From Pseudomonadota bacterium (GTDB lineage Bacteria; Pseudomonadota; Gammaproteobacteria; Pseudomonadales; Pseudomonadaceae): 36,758 bases of DNA. The stretch lies in the NCBI GenBank assembly GCA_023388335.1, contig JAEWGL010000005.1:1-36758 (forward strand), read 5' to 3'. Shown one piece after another: positions 7,970 to 14,994 of the stretch (position 1 is the stretch's first letter; each line of letters starts with the position of its first letter). Both the position numbers and the translations under genes were made by a program. The notes below the pieces were generated by a model. The model was not told the origin of the DNA, did no database searches, and saw only the letters and a program-made list of their open reading frames with translations.

Positions 7970-8914
7970 ATGAACCCGTTCGCCGAACTCCACGACCTGC
8001 CCCGCCAACTGAGCCAGGCGCCCGTGCGCGACCTGGCCTGGGTGATTCTCTCGCCGCCACTGTTGCAGCATACGCCCTGGCCGCAACGCCACCCCCTGGC
8101 TGGCAGCGACTGGGTGGCACAACCCGAGCAACTGCGCGACTGGCTGCTCGCGCTGGACCGTGACGGCCTGGCCCTGCGCCAATGGTTGGCCCAGATCACC
8201 AGTCACCGCCTCGGCCTGTACTACGAGCGGCTCTGGCAATTCGCCCTGCGCCAGGCCCCCGGCGTCGAACTGCTGGCCGCCAACCTGCCGATCCGCAACG
8301 GCGGGCATACCCTGGGTGAACTGGACATCCTCATGCGCGATCGCGAAGGCGTGCATCACCTGGAGCTGGCTATCAAGTTCTACCTGGGTCCGACCGGGGG
8401 CGATGGCTGCGACGCGGCGCACTGGCTCGGTCCCGGATGCCACGATCGGCTGGATCTGAAACTGGCCCACCTGGCCGGTCACCAATTGCCGATTTCGGCA
8501 CGCCCCGAAGGCCGGCAAGCCTTGGCCGGACTGGACATCGACCGCGCCAGCGCGCACCTGTGGCTGGGTGGCTACCTGTTCTACCCCTGGCGGGGCCTTG
8601 CCCAGGCGCCGGCTGGCGCACATCCGGCCCACCTGCGCGGGCGCTGGCTGCATCGAGGCGACTGGCCGGCCTTTGATTGCCAACATACGGCTAGCCACTG
8701 GAAACCGCTCCCACGCCAGGCGTGGCTGGCACCGGCGCTGGTCAATCCCCAAGCCGGCTGGTCACGGCGCGAGTTCGATGACTGGCTGCAGATCCTGGGG
8801 CAGCAGTTTGCGCCGCAGATGCTGGTAGGGCTTGAGGAGGATGAAGGCGGTGATTGGCAGGAGGTGCAGCGGTTGTTCCTGGTGCCCGACAATTGGCCAC
8901 AGCCAAGGGAATAG
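7970..8914 (+). CDS. DUF1853 family protein
   Basis: A 314-residue cytosolic protein starting MNPFAELHDLPRQLSQAPVR and containing VRDLAWVILSPPLL, which I recognise from DUF1853. The middle has RNGGHTLGELDILMRD and HHLELAIKFYLG. The spaced D-I-L...E-L-A-I-K pattern resembles the PD-(D/E)XK nuclease fold, a plausible but unproven relationship. The ATG at 7970 has AGG directly before it, so the ribosome binding site is poorly placed. The frame is open upstream, but the earlier residues look non-coding. It is divergent from nadK and convergent with the PLP-enzyme gene (stop-to-stop distance 15 bp). The biological role is unknown. Confidence 0.85.
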   Translation: MNPFAELHDLPRQLSQAPVRDLAWVILSPPLLQHTPWPQRHPLAGSDWVAQPEQLRDWLLALDRDGLALRQWLAQITSHRLGLYYERLWQFALRQAPGVELLAANLPIRNGGHTLGELDILMRDREGVHHLELAIKFYLGPTGGDGCDAAHWLGPGCHDRLDLKLAHLAGHQLPISARPEGRQALAGLDIDRASAHLWLGGYLFYPWRGLAQAPAGAHPAHLRGRWLHRGDWPAFDCQHTASHWKPLPRQAWLAPALVNPQAGWSRREFDDWLQILGQQFAPQMLVGLEEDEGGDWQEVQRLFLVPDNWPQPRE

Positions 8915-8929
8915 AGCAGCGGGAGATCC

Positions 8930-9826
8930 TTACAGGTAACCACGCCGGCCCTGGAGGCCGCCGGTGTGCAGGAACAGCAGGCGCGTGCCGGCCGTGAAGC
9001 GTCCGGCTTCGACCGCATCGCGCAGGGCCATCAGGGCCTTGCCGGTGTACAGGGCTTCCAGCGGCACGCCACTGGCCTGTTCGCTTTGGGCGATGAAGTC
9101 GAGCAGTACCGGGTCGATGCGGGCAAAACCACCCCGGCAGGCCTCGTGCAGCACATACCCATGAGGCCCGGCCAGATATTCCACCGTCTGCGCCACGCCA
9201 TGGTCCATGGGCACGGCGAGCGCACCGTGCACCGCATGGGCGCCAGCCTCCGCCAGCACCAGACCGGCCAGGGTTGTGCCGGTTCCGGCTGCCAGCCACC
9301 AGGCATCGTAGCCATCCCACCCCAGACAGGCCAGCTGTGCCCGCGCCTGATCGACGATTACCGCGCAGCCCTTGGCGCCCAGCCACCCGCCGCCGCCCTC
9401 GGGGATGCAGTGCCAGCCCGGGTATCGCGCTTGCCATGGCGCCCAGAAGTCCGCCTGGTGCCGCGCCCGGTAACCGCCATAGCCAAGCCAGTGCAATTGC
9501 ATGCCAAAGGCTCCCAGGTCGCGCACCGTTGGCGTGTCCTGGGGATGACCGCGCAGCAGCCCGGCGGTGGCGAAGCCGAAGCGTTTGCCAGCCGCCGCCA
9601 GGGCATGCAGGTGATTGGAATGGTTGCCACCCAGGCTGATCAGGCCCGGCGCGCCCGTGGCAGCGGCCTGCCGAAAATGCTCGTGCAGCTTGAACCACTT
9701 GTTGCCGGTGATCAGCGGATCGATCAGGTCCAGACGCAATACCGCTGCCTCCACACCCGCCGGCTTGAGCCAAGGCAGGTGCAATGATTTCAAAGGCGCT
9801 AAAGGCAACTCGGGTAAAGCCAGCAT
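8930..9826 (-). CDS. PLP-dependent ACC deaminase / D-cysteine desulfhydrase family enzyme
   Basis: A 298-residue fold-type II pyridoxal-phosphate enzyme. The PLP lysine is in GNKWFKL (about Lys43), and the substrate-binding loop is SLGGNHSNHLHALA, comparable to the G-x-QSNH loop of D-cysteine desulfhydrase and 1-aminocyclopropane-1-carboxylate deaminase. The glutamine usual in that loop is His here. The glycine-rich AAGTGTTLAG near residue 190 binds the PLP phosphate. It may degrade D-cysteine or a related amino acid; the substrate is uncertain. I start it at ATG 9826 (AGGT upstream) rather than GTG 9856, which lacks a ribosome binding site. It ends close to the DUF1853 stop and is a single gene with its own upstream region. 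Confidence 0.85.
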   Translation of the reverse strand: MLALPELPLAPLKSLHLPWLKPAGVEAAVLRLDLIDPLITGNKWFKLHEHFRQAAATGAPGLISLGGNHSNHLHALAAAGKRFGFATAGLLRGHPQDTPTVRDLGAFGMQLHWLGYGGYRARHQADFWAPWQARYPGWHCIPEGGGGWLGAKGCAVIVDQARAQLACLGWDGYDAWWLAAGTGTTLAGLVLAEAGAHAVHGALAVPMDHGVAQTVEYLAGPHGYVLHEACRGGFARIDPVLLDFIAQSEQASGVPLEALYTGKALMALRDAVEAGRFTAGTRLLFLHTGGLQGRRGYL

Positions 9827-9860
9827 CGTTGGACCTAACGGATGTACGGGACGCACTAGT

Positions 9861-9894
9861 CTACAACTGCATCCCGAGATCTGGTGCAGTGTAG
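9861..9894. promoter_or_regulatory. Interrupted inverted repeat upstream of the PLP-enzyme gene
   Basis: CTACAACTGCA and TGCAGTGTAG are reverse complements apart from one extra base, with a 13-bp centre. The repeat lies 35-68 bp before the ATG at 9826, where an operator or a transcript leader could sit. Which regulator might bind is not evident. Confidence 0.3.
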
Positions 9895-10096
9895 TGCCAA
9901 GGCTCCGTGAGGCTCAGCGCGGCAGGTGCATCACGCAGCCTCTCCAGATCCAGTTTGCTATTTTCGAATGGTCATCACTTCACAGGTCAGCCAGCCCTTC
10001 TGAAGAAGTCCGCTCTCCTGGCACCGGTACAACCTCAGACTCAAATCAACCACCCCGCATCCCGTATCACGCCGGCAAGCCCAAAGCGCAGCGACG

Positions 10097-10145
10097 GGTA
10101 ATTTTACCGGGACGTGATCCCGCCACCAACGCGGCAGGATCACGT
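10097..10145 (-). terminator. Hairpin(s) downstream of the pyocin immunity gene
   Basis: ACGTGATC plus CCGC (10112-10123) pairs with GCGG plus GATCACGT (10131-10145) around a short loop. Beyond it on the minus strand is a second small palindrome, GGTAAAATTACC. The hairpin begins 5 bp after the immunity stop codon. A long T-run is missing, so termination efficiency is uncertain. Confidence 0.5.
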
Positions 10146-10149
10146 ACAG

Positions 10150-10413
10150 TCAACCAGCTTTGAAGCCCGGCTTGCCATTTGCGGTTCGCCACGCCTTAAC
10201 TGACTCAACGATTCCTGCAGGAGAAGAATCCGCGCCTTCCAATGGATAATAAATAAGGTCACTACCTTGAGGGTGCTCGCTAACTTTTTTGAAGTGAAAA
10301 AGCAACTTGTCGTGCATAGCCTCACTATCTACGTTTACAAACCAGATATCCTCCACGAGCTCCGTAAATTCTTTTTCAGTATACTGCTCTAACTTATCCA
10401 ACAACTTAACCAT
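10150..10413 (-). CDS. Pyocin/colicin DNase immunity protein (Im9-like)
   Basis: An 87-residue acidic protein of the colicin/pyocin immunity family. It contains EHPQGSDLIYYPLEGADSSP, matching the conserved 'HP.GSDLIYYP' core. Asp52, Tyr55 and Tyr56 correspond to the Asp-Tyr-Tyr contact residues of Im9, and the C-terminus AWRTANGKPGFKAG is also typical. It should bind the DNase domain of the pyocin encoded immediately upstream and block it, protecting the producer. The ATG lies inside the end of the pyocin gene (8-bp overlap) with GGAGG before it, so the two are co-translated in stoichiometric amounts. Composition is AT-richer than the surrounding core genes, like the pyocin itself. Confidence 0.95.
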   Translation of the reverse strand: MVKLLDKLEQYTEKEFTELVEDIWFVNVDSEAMHDKLLFHFKKVSEHPQGSDLIYYPLEGADSSPAGIVESVKAWRTANGKPGFKAG

Positions 10414-12352
10414 TTTTTACCTCCGCATGGACTTCAACATGTCGCCTAGGAGTCATGACTCGTAGATTATCCATACCATACACCTCTCCTCCCCTTGAGA
10501 TGAAAATCACGTGATGAATTTCAAATTTGTTATTTTTTCCAACAGCGTGAGCTTCCATCACCTTAGGAGCATAGCCCTTTTTCATCAAACCTAAGCTTTG
10601 CGGACTAAACTGTTTTGCCAACCCTGTGTCAGCTGCCACTAGTTGCCAAAACGCCTCCCTAAACCTGCGAAAGCTACTAAATTCTTTCCCTCGAAGCTGC
10701 TCTGCTATTTGCGATGGTACCGGGGCCCCTTCTCCTTCTGAGGATGCAGCTAACCATTGACCCGCAACCGGTCGCCCGTTCCCGCTTGCAGTCCCCGGAA
10801 AATCCCTGGGGGTTGCAAACACCGCATACAACGGCGGGATCCCCGAGTCCGCTGGGAAGATAAAAATGTAATCATCGAATACAGCTTCGGCAACCTCCGG
10901 ATAGGTGTCTATACGGCCTTCGATTGGCCGGAAGGTTGCCCCTTCATAAACAGGTACAGGGAGTTGCTCGGGGAGGGTCGCGGTCGAGTTGTCGCTTGGA
11001 ACGACAGCCGGGGTCCAGATCAGGCTTCTGTTAGGAATCTCCGGTATCGAGACACTGTAAACATTCTGTTCTGCATGATATTGCGCAGCAATTACTGGTA
11101 CTCCGGCCGCCACGGCACCTGCGGGAATGACGATGACCTGCGTCTGCCCTTCATTTCCAGCTTTGAAGCCGATGCGCATGGGAAGCTGAGCGCTACCATG
11201 ACTGACTGCGCTTGAATGGAGATCGATGGTTGGCAATGGGCCTAGATCTGCCAGAGGCACCGTAAGAGCAAACCGGTCTGGTAACTCGCCATTGCCCAGT
11301 TTTGTTGAATAGAGTAACGCGCTGACGCCAACTGACAGTCCCGAGGCCGTGCCCGCAAGGACTTCAGCCAAACCAGCTACGGATGCCCGTATCGCGGCTT
11401 GCAACGTTAGCACAGCCCCTTCGACTACTGGGATTGTCCCGGCTGCTACAAGGATTTGGGCTTGCGACGCACTAGTCTGCGCGTCTGCCCGAAAAGTATT
11501 GGCGACTCTTTCCTTATTGCGCCGTTCCTGCTCGACCCTCTGAGCCTCAGCTTGCGCTAGTTGCGCCTCTGCTGCGGCCTGCGCCTGTGCAATTGCCGCT
11601 GCCTCTGCTGCAGCCTGCGCCTGTGCAATTGCCGCCGCCTCTGCTGCGGCCTGCGCCTGTGCAATTGCCGCCGCCTCTGCTGCGGCCTGTGCCTGTGCAA
11701 TTGCCGCCGCCTCTGCTGCAGCCTGCGCCTGTGCAATTGCCGCCGCCTCTGCTTGGGCTGCGGCTGCTTGTGCCGCCGCCACCGCAGCCGCTTCTTGAGC
11801 CTGTATTTGCGCAAGTTTTTCTCGTAGAGCGGCAGATTGTTCGTTCAGTATTGTGAGCGCTTCGCTTGCAAAACGACGCTTGTAAGCTGCCTCGTGGGAA
11901 AGCTGAGAAAACTTTCGAATATCAGCCAGTGCGGTACTCCCACTCATCCGCTGAACGATTATGTTCATCTGTTGCCTGGGCGTCATCGAGAGGGGATCTA
12001 CGCCGTAAAACTGATCTGCGGTAGCAGATAATTCGGTTATCTGAGCCTGCTTGCTGGCGGCAAGCCTTTCCAGCAAAGCAATCTCTCTATGAATCCCTTC
12101 CGCTGTGTCATTGTCCTCAACAGTGCCCATACGAGCTGTTGATAATTCTTGAGCCAAGTTGGCATCAACAAGCAAAAGACCAGCCTTAAACATTTCATCC
12201 CATTTAATGAGCGCATTGGCCATAATTGGGGCAAATTGCAACGCCTCAGGGACCGCCGGAGGGACTGCACTTGCCCCACTACTATCAAAGTCACCGATGG
12301 GTGGTTGCGCGTCCACGTAGGAAGGGGGAAGTTCAATTTGTTTCTTCGTCAT
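10406..12352 (-). CDS. S-type pyocin with HNH DNase domain
   Basis: A 648-residue bacteriocin. Residues 1-160 form an N-terminal region (with DPLSMTPRQQMNIIVQRM) of the type seen in Pseudomonas pyocins. Residues 165-285 are an Ala/Gln/Glu-rich helical rod with five exact 12-residue repeats. About 300-520 is the S-type pyocin domain linked to translocation. The C-terminal killing domain starts near VAGQWLAASSEGEGAPVPSQ and continues GKEFSSFRRFREAFW. The HNH site is complete: Glu611, His613, His614, Asn629, His638 and His642 match the spacing of colicin E9. The DKP that follows HH in E-colicins is VIF here. It should enter rival Pseudomonas through an outer-membrane receptor and cut chromosomal DNA. 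No lysis gene is next to it. Start ATG 12352 has AAGGA. Base composition differs from its neighbours, suggesting acquisition by transfer. Confidence 0.95.
   Translation of the reverse strand: MTKKQIELPPSYVDAQPPIGDFDSSGASAVPPAVPEALQFAPIMANALIKWDEMFKAGLLLVDANLAQELSTARMGTVEDNDTAEGIHREIALLERLAASKQAQITELSATADQFYGVDPLSMTPRQQMNIIVQRMSGSTALADIRKFSQLSHEAAYKRRFASEALTILNEQSAALREKLAQIQAQEAAAVAAAQAAAAQAEAAAIAQAQAAAEAAAIAQAQAAAEAAAIAQAQAAAEAAAIAQAQAAAEAAAIAQAQAAAEAQLAQAEAQRVEQERRNKERVANTFRADAQTSASQAQILVAAGTIPVVEGAVLTLQAAIRASVAGLAEVLAGTASGLSVGVSALLYSTKLGNGELPDRFALTVPLADLGPLPTIDLHSSAVSHGSAQLPMRIGFKAGNEGQTQVIVIPAGAVAAGVPVIAAQYHAEQNVYSVSIPEIPNRSLIWTPAVVPSDNSTATLPEQLPVPVYEGATFRPIEGRIDTYPEVAEAVFDDYIFIFPADSGIPPLYAVFATPRDFPGTASGNGRPVAGQWLAASSEGEGAPVPSQIAEQLRGKEFSSFRRFREAFWQLVAADTGLAKQFSPQSLGLMKKGYAPKVMEAHAVGKNNKFEIHHVIFISRGGEVYGMDNLRVMTPRRHVEVHAEVKNG
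11570..11749 (-). repeat. Five tandem 36-bp repeats inside the pyocin gene
   Basis: Five in-frame copies of a 36-bp unit encode the 12-residue EAAAIAQAQAAA (residues 202-261). The copies differ only by a few silent changes (CTGCAG/CTGCGG, GCC/GCT, TGC/TGT). They form part of a long predicted helical rod. Near identity at the DNA level means copy number can change by slippage or recombination without breaking the frame. Confidence 0.9.
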
Positions 12353-12639
12353 CTCGTATCCTTCGCATAGACGAATTTGACCTACTGCATCGCAGAAACA
12401 CCTTCCCGAATCAGAAATGGATACTGCCGCCGACGCAGGCCATAGTTATGCTATGAACGCTGAATTCATGGCCGTCGATACTATAGACATGCGTAACGGA
12501 AAAGCTCTAGATACACGAGACGACAATTACCTATCAAAAAGTAACTGCAAAGCCATGAAACAAGTAACTTCAGAAATACGCTTAGGTGATTACTTAATTA
12601 TTTGTAGGAAACAAACCAGACAAACATACACAAGTAAAT
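12353..12639. promoter_or_regulatory. AT-rich region upstream of the pyocin gene
   Basis: The region contains an interrupted palindrome, CATAG-TTATG-CTATG (12441-12455), about 90 bp before the pyocin ATG, and several TATA-like hexamers on the minus strand (for example TATAGT near 12480). I see no perfect LexA box (CTGT-N8-ACAG) and no clear PrtN P-box. A 74-codon open frame on the plus strand (12417-12641) has no ribosome binding site and looks spurious. Confidence 0.35.
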
Positions 12640-12668
12640 AAAGGGCGAAATTCGCCCTTTACTTTTTA
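12640..12668. terminator. Rho-independent terminator, probably of fadH
   Basis: AAAGGGCG-AAATT-CGCCCTTT forms a strong stem (10 bp if the A/T loop bases pair), with ACTTTTT after it on the plus strand and ATTTACTT on the minus strand. It lies 25 bp beyond the fadH stop codon and could also insulate the pyocin promoter. It may work in both directions. Confidence 0.75.
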
Positions 12669-12685
12669 AGTACGACCTAAATAAT

Positions 12686-14722
12686 TTACAAAACCGCCGC
12701 CAATCGCGAGCCTTGATCGATTGCCCTTTTCGCATCCAGCTCCGCCGCCACGTCTGCACCGCCTATCAGATGCACGGTCTGTCCCGCCGCAAGGAGGCCC
12801 TCCTGCAACTCGCGCAGCGGGTCCTGGCCGGCGCAGATGACCACGTTGTCGACCGGCAGCACCTGCGGCTCGCCCTCGCCGATGCGGATATGCAGGCCGT
12901 CATCATCGATCTTCAGGTACTCGACGCTGTTGAGCATCTGCACCTGCTTGTTCTTCAGGCCGGTGCGGTGAATCCAGCCGGTGGTCTTGCCCAGGCCGTC
13001 GCCGACCTTGCTGGCCTTGCGCTGCAGCAGGTACACCTGGCGCGCTGGCGCGTGGGGCTCGGCGCGAATGCCGGCAACGCCGCCACGGGCCTCCAGGCGG
13101 GTGTCGATGCCCCACTCCTTCCAGAACGCCTCGCGGTCCTGGCTGCTCGCCACGCCTTGGTGCACCAAGTACTCCGACACATCGAAACCGATGCCGCCAG
13201 CGCCGATCACCGCCACTTTCCGGCCGACCGGCCTGCGCTCGAGCAGCACGTCCAGGTAGCTCAGCACCTTGGTGTGCTCGATCCCGGGAATGGCCGGGGT
13301 ACGCGGGCTGATGCCGGTGGCCAGGATGATCTCGTCGTAGCCCCCGGCGATCAGCGCCTCGATGCTCACGCGGGTCTGCAGGCACAGCTCGACGCCGGTG
13401 ACCTGCAGCTTGCGCTTGAAGTAGCGCAGGGTCTCGAAGAATTCCTCCTTGCCGGGCACGCGCTTGGCGACGTTGAACTGCCCACCGATCTCGCTGGCGG
13501 CATCGAACAGGGTCACCTGGTGCCCGCGCTCGGCGGCGACGGTGGCGGCCGACAACCCGGCCGGGCCGGCGCCGACCACGGCAATGCGCTTGACCTGGGT
13601 GACCGGCAGGTAATTGAGTTCGGTCTCGTGGCAGGCACGCGGGTTGACCAGGCAGCTGGTCAGCTTGCCGCCGAAGGTGTGGTCCAGGCAGGCCTGGTTG
13701 CAGCCGATGCAGGTGTTGATCTGGTCCGCCTGGCCCGCGGCGGCCTTGTTGACGAAGTCGGCATCGGCGAGGAACGGCCGGGCCATCGAGACCATGTCGG
13801 CATCGCCCTCGGCCAGTACCGCCTCGGCCACTTCAGGTGTGTTGATGCGGTTGGTGGTAATCAGCGGAATGCCGACGGCGCCGCGCAGCTTGGCGGTGAC
13901 CTTGCTGAAGGCCGCGCGCGGCACCTTGGTGGCGATGGTCGGGATGCGAGCCTCGTGCCAGCCGATGCCGGTGTTGATCAGGGTCGCGCCGGCCTGCTCG
14001 ATGGCCTTGGCCAGTAGCACGATCTCGTCCCAGGTGCTGCCGCCTTCGACCAGGTCGAGCATCGACAGGCGGAAGATGATGATGAAATTCGGCCCCACCG
14101 CCGCGCGCACGCGGCTGACGATCTGCACCGCCAGGCGCATGCGGTTCTCGTAGCTGCCGCCCCAGCGGTCGGTGCGCTGGTTGGTGTGGGCGGCGAGGAA
14201 CTGGTTGATGAAATAACCTTCCGAACCCATGACCTCGACGCCATCGTAGCCGGCGCGCTGGGCCAGCTGGGCGCAGGTGACGAAATCGCCGATCTGTTTC
14301 TCGATGCCTGCCTCGTCCAGCTCCCGGGGGGTGAACGGGTTGATCGGCGCCTTGATCGCGCTGGGCGCTACCTGGCGCGGGCTGTAGGCGTAACGACCGG
14401 CGTGGAGGATCTGCAGGCAGATCTTGCCGCCCGCGGCATGCACTGCCTCGGTGACGATGCGGTGCTTGTCGGCCTCTTCCTCGGTGCTCAACTTGGCAGC
14501 GCCGGAGTAGACCCCACCCTCGTCATTGGGGGCGATGCCGCCGGTGACCATCAGGCCGACCCCACCGCGAGCACGCTCGGCAAAGTAGGCCGCCATGCGC
14601 TCGAAGCCTCCGGGACGTTCTTCCAGCCCGGTGTGCATCGACCCCATCAGGGTGCGATTGCGCAGGGTGGTAAAGCCCAGGTCCAGCGGGGCCAGCAGGT
14701 GCGGATAAGGGACAGCAGCCAT
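12686..14722 (-). CDS. fadH: 2,4-dienoyl-CoA reductase (NADPH), FadH type
   Basis: A 678-residue flavo-iron-sulfur enzyme that reduces 2,4-dienoyl-CoA during beta-oxidation of polyunsaturated fatty acids. Residues 1-330 are an Old-Yellow-Enzyme-type FMN barrel with GSEGYFINQFL (catalytic Tyr170) and HTNQRTDRWGGS. The 4Fe-4S ligands are Cys338, Cys341, Cys345 and Cys357. The C-terminal half has two dinucleotide-binding loops, VVGAGPAG (383-390) and AVIGAGGIGFD. Length matches E. coli FadH (about 672). I chose ATG 14722, which has GGAG before it; the open frame extends to 14980, but that stretch runs through the intergenic region and has no family resemblance. The gene is divergent from ptxS and followed by a terminator. 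Confidence 0.96.
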   Translation of the reverse strand: MAAVPYPHLLAPLDLGFTTLRNRTLMGSMHTGLEERPGGFERMAAYFAERARGGVGLMVTGGIAPNDEGGVYSGAAKLSTEEEADKHRIVTEAVHAAGGKICLQILHAGRYAYSPRQVAPSAIKAPINPFTPRELDEAGIEKQIGDFVTCAQLAQRAGYDGVEVMGSEGYFINQFLAAHTNQRTDRWGGSYENRMRLAVQIVSRVRAAVGPNFIIIFRLSMLDLVEGGSTWDEIVLLAKAIEQAGATLINTGIGWHEARIPTIATKVPRAAFSKVTAKLRGAVGIPLITTNRINTPEVAEAVLAEGDADMVSMARPFLADADFVNKAAAGQADQINTCIGCNQACLDHTFGGKLTSCLVNPRACHETELNYLPVTQVKRIAVVGAGPAGLSAATVAAERGHQVTLFDAASEIGGQFNVAKRVPGKEEFFETLRYFKRKLQVTGVELCLQTRVSIEALIAGGYDEIILATGISPRTPAIPGIEHTKVLSYLDVLLERRPVGRKVAVIGAGGIGFDVSEYLVHQGVASSQDREAFWKEWGIDTRLEARGGVAGIRAEPHAPARQVYLLQRKASKVGDGLGKTTGWIHRTGLKNKQVQMLNSVEYLKIDDDGLHIRIGEGEPQVLPVDNVVICAGQDPLRELQEGLLAAGQTVHLIGGADVAAELDAKRAIDQGSRLAAVL

Positions 14723-14913
14723 AGTGAACTCCAGAGCAAGCGTGAACACGGGAAATGCGGGGTGCCTCACCTGGCGCGGCGGGCCCCATCGTTGGTTTCT
14801 GGCGTCGACATTAAACGGCCGTTTGAAAGCGCTCAATGTCCTAAAGTGACAATTTATTGATCGATGTGCACAACCCTGACGCTTATGAGTGCCTACTGGG
14901 CGCGCCGAGAGAC
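14723..14913. other. fadH-ptxS divergent intergenic region, fadH side
   Basis: This 190-bp stretch separates fadH from the ptxS promoter. It includes AAACGGCCGTTT (14814-14825), a 12-bp perfect palindrome about 92 bp before the fadH ATG, which could be an operator. No small gene is visible. Confidence 0.4.
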
Positions 14914-14957
14914 TTGACGAATGCGCGGCACTGGTATTATCTGAAACCGGTTTCAGA
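14914..14957 (+). promoter_or_regulatory. ptxS promoter with PtxS operator 1
   Basis: A -35-like CTTGAC (14913-14918) and a -10-like TATTAT (14935-14940) are 16 bp apart. Directly after the -10 lies the perfect 16-bp palindrome CTGAAACCGGTTTCAG (14941-14956). TGAAACCGGTTTCA is the known PtxS operator of Pseudomonas. Its position over the likely transcription start indicates that PtxS represses its own gene. Confidence 0.85.
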
Positions 14958-14994
14958 GAAAACCTAGCCAATAATTCCAAGAAAGGTTCAGGCC

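Noticed and set aside
7508..8752. A 414-codon minus-strand frame spanning nadK and the DUF1853 gene
   Set aside because: It crosses the start of nadK in another frame and runs antisense to DUF1853; the translation lacks any family pattern.
9958..10143. A 61-codon minus-strand ORF after the immunity gene
   Set aside because: It overlaps the terminator-like hairpin and has no ribosome binding site or family resemblance.
11565..11749. The regular 36-bp repeats as a CRISPR array
   Set aside because: There are no spacers: the units are head-to-tail, in frame and code for a repeated peptide within the pyocin gene.
12417..12641. A 74-codon plus-strand ORF upstream of the pyocin gene
   Set aside because: No ribosome binding site, no recognisable motif, and it overlaps the likely pyocin promoter region.
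14723..14980. N-terminal extension of fadH by 86 codons
   Set aside because: The extension lies in the intergenic region and overlaps the ptxS promoter and operator; the ATG at 14722 has a proper GGAG site and a family-typical N-terminus.
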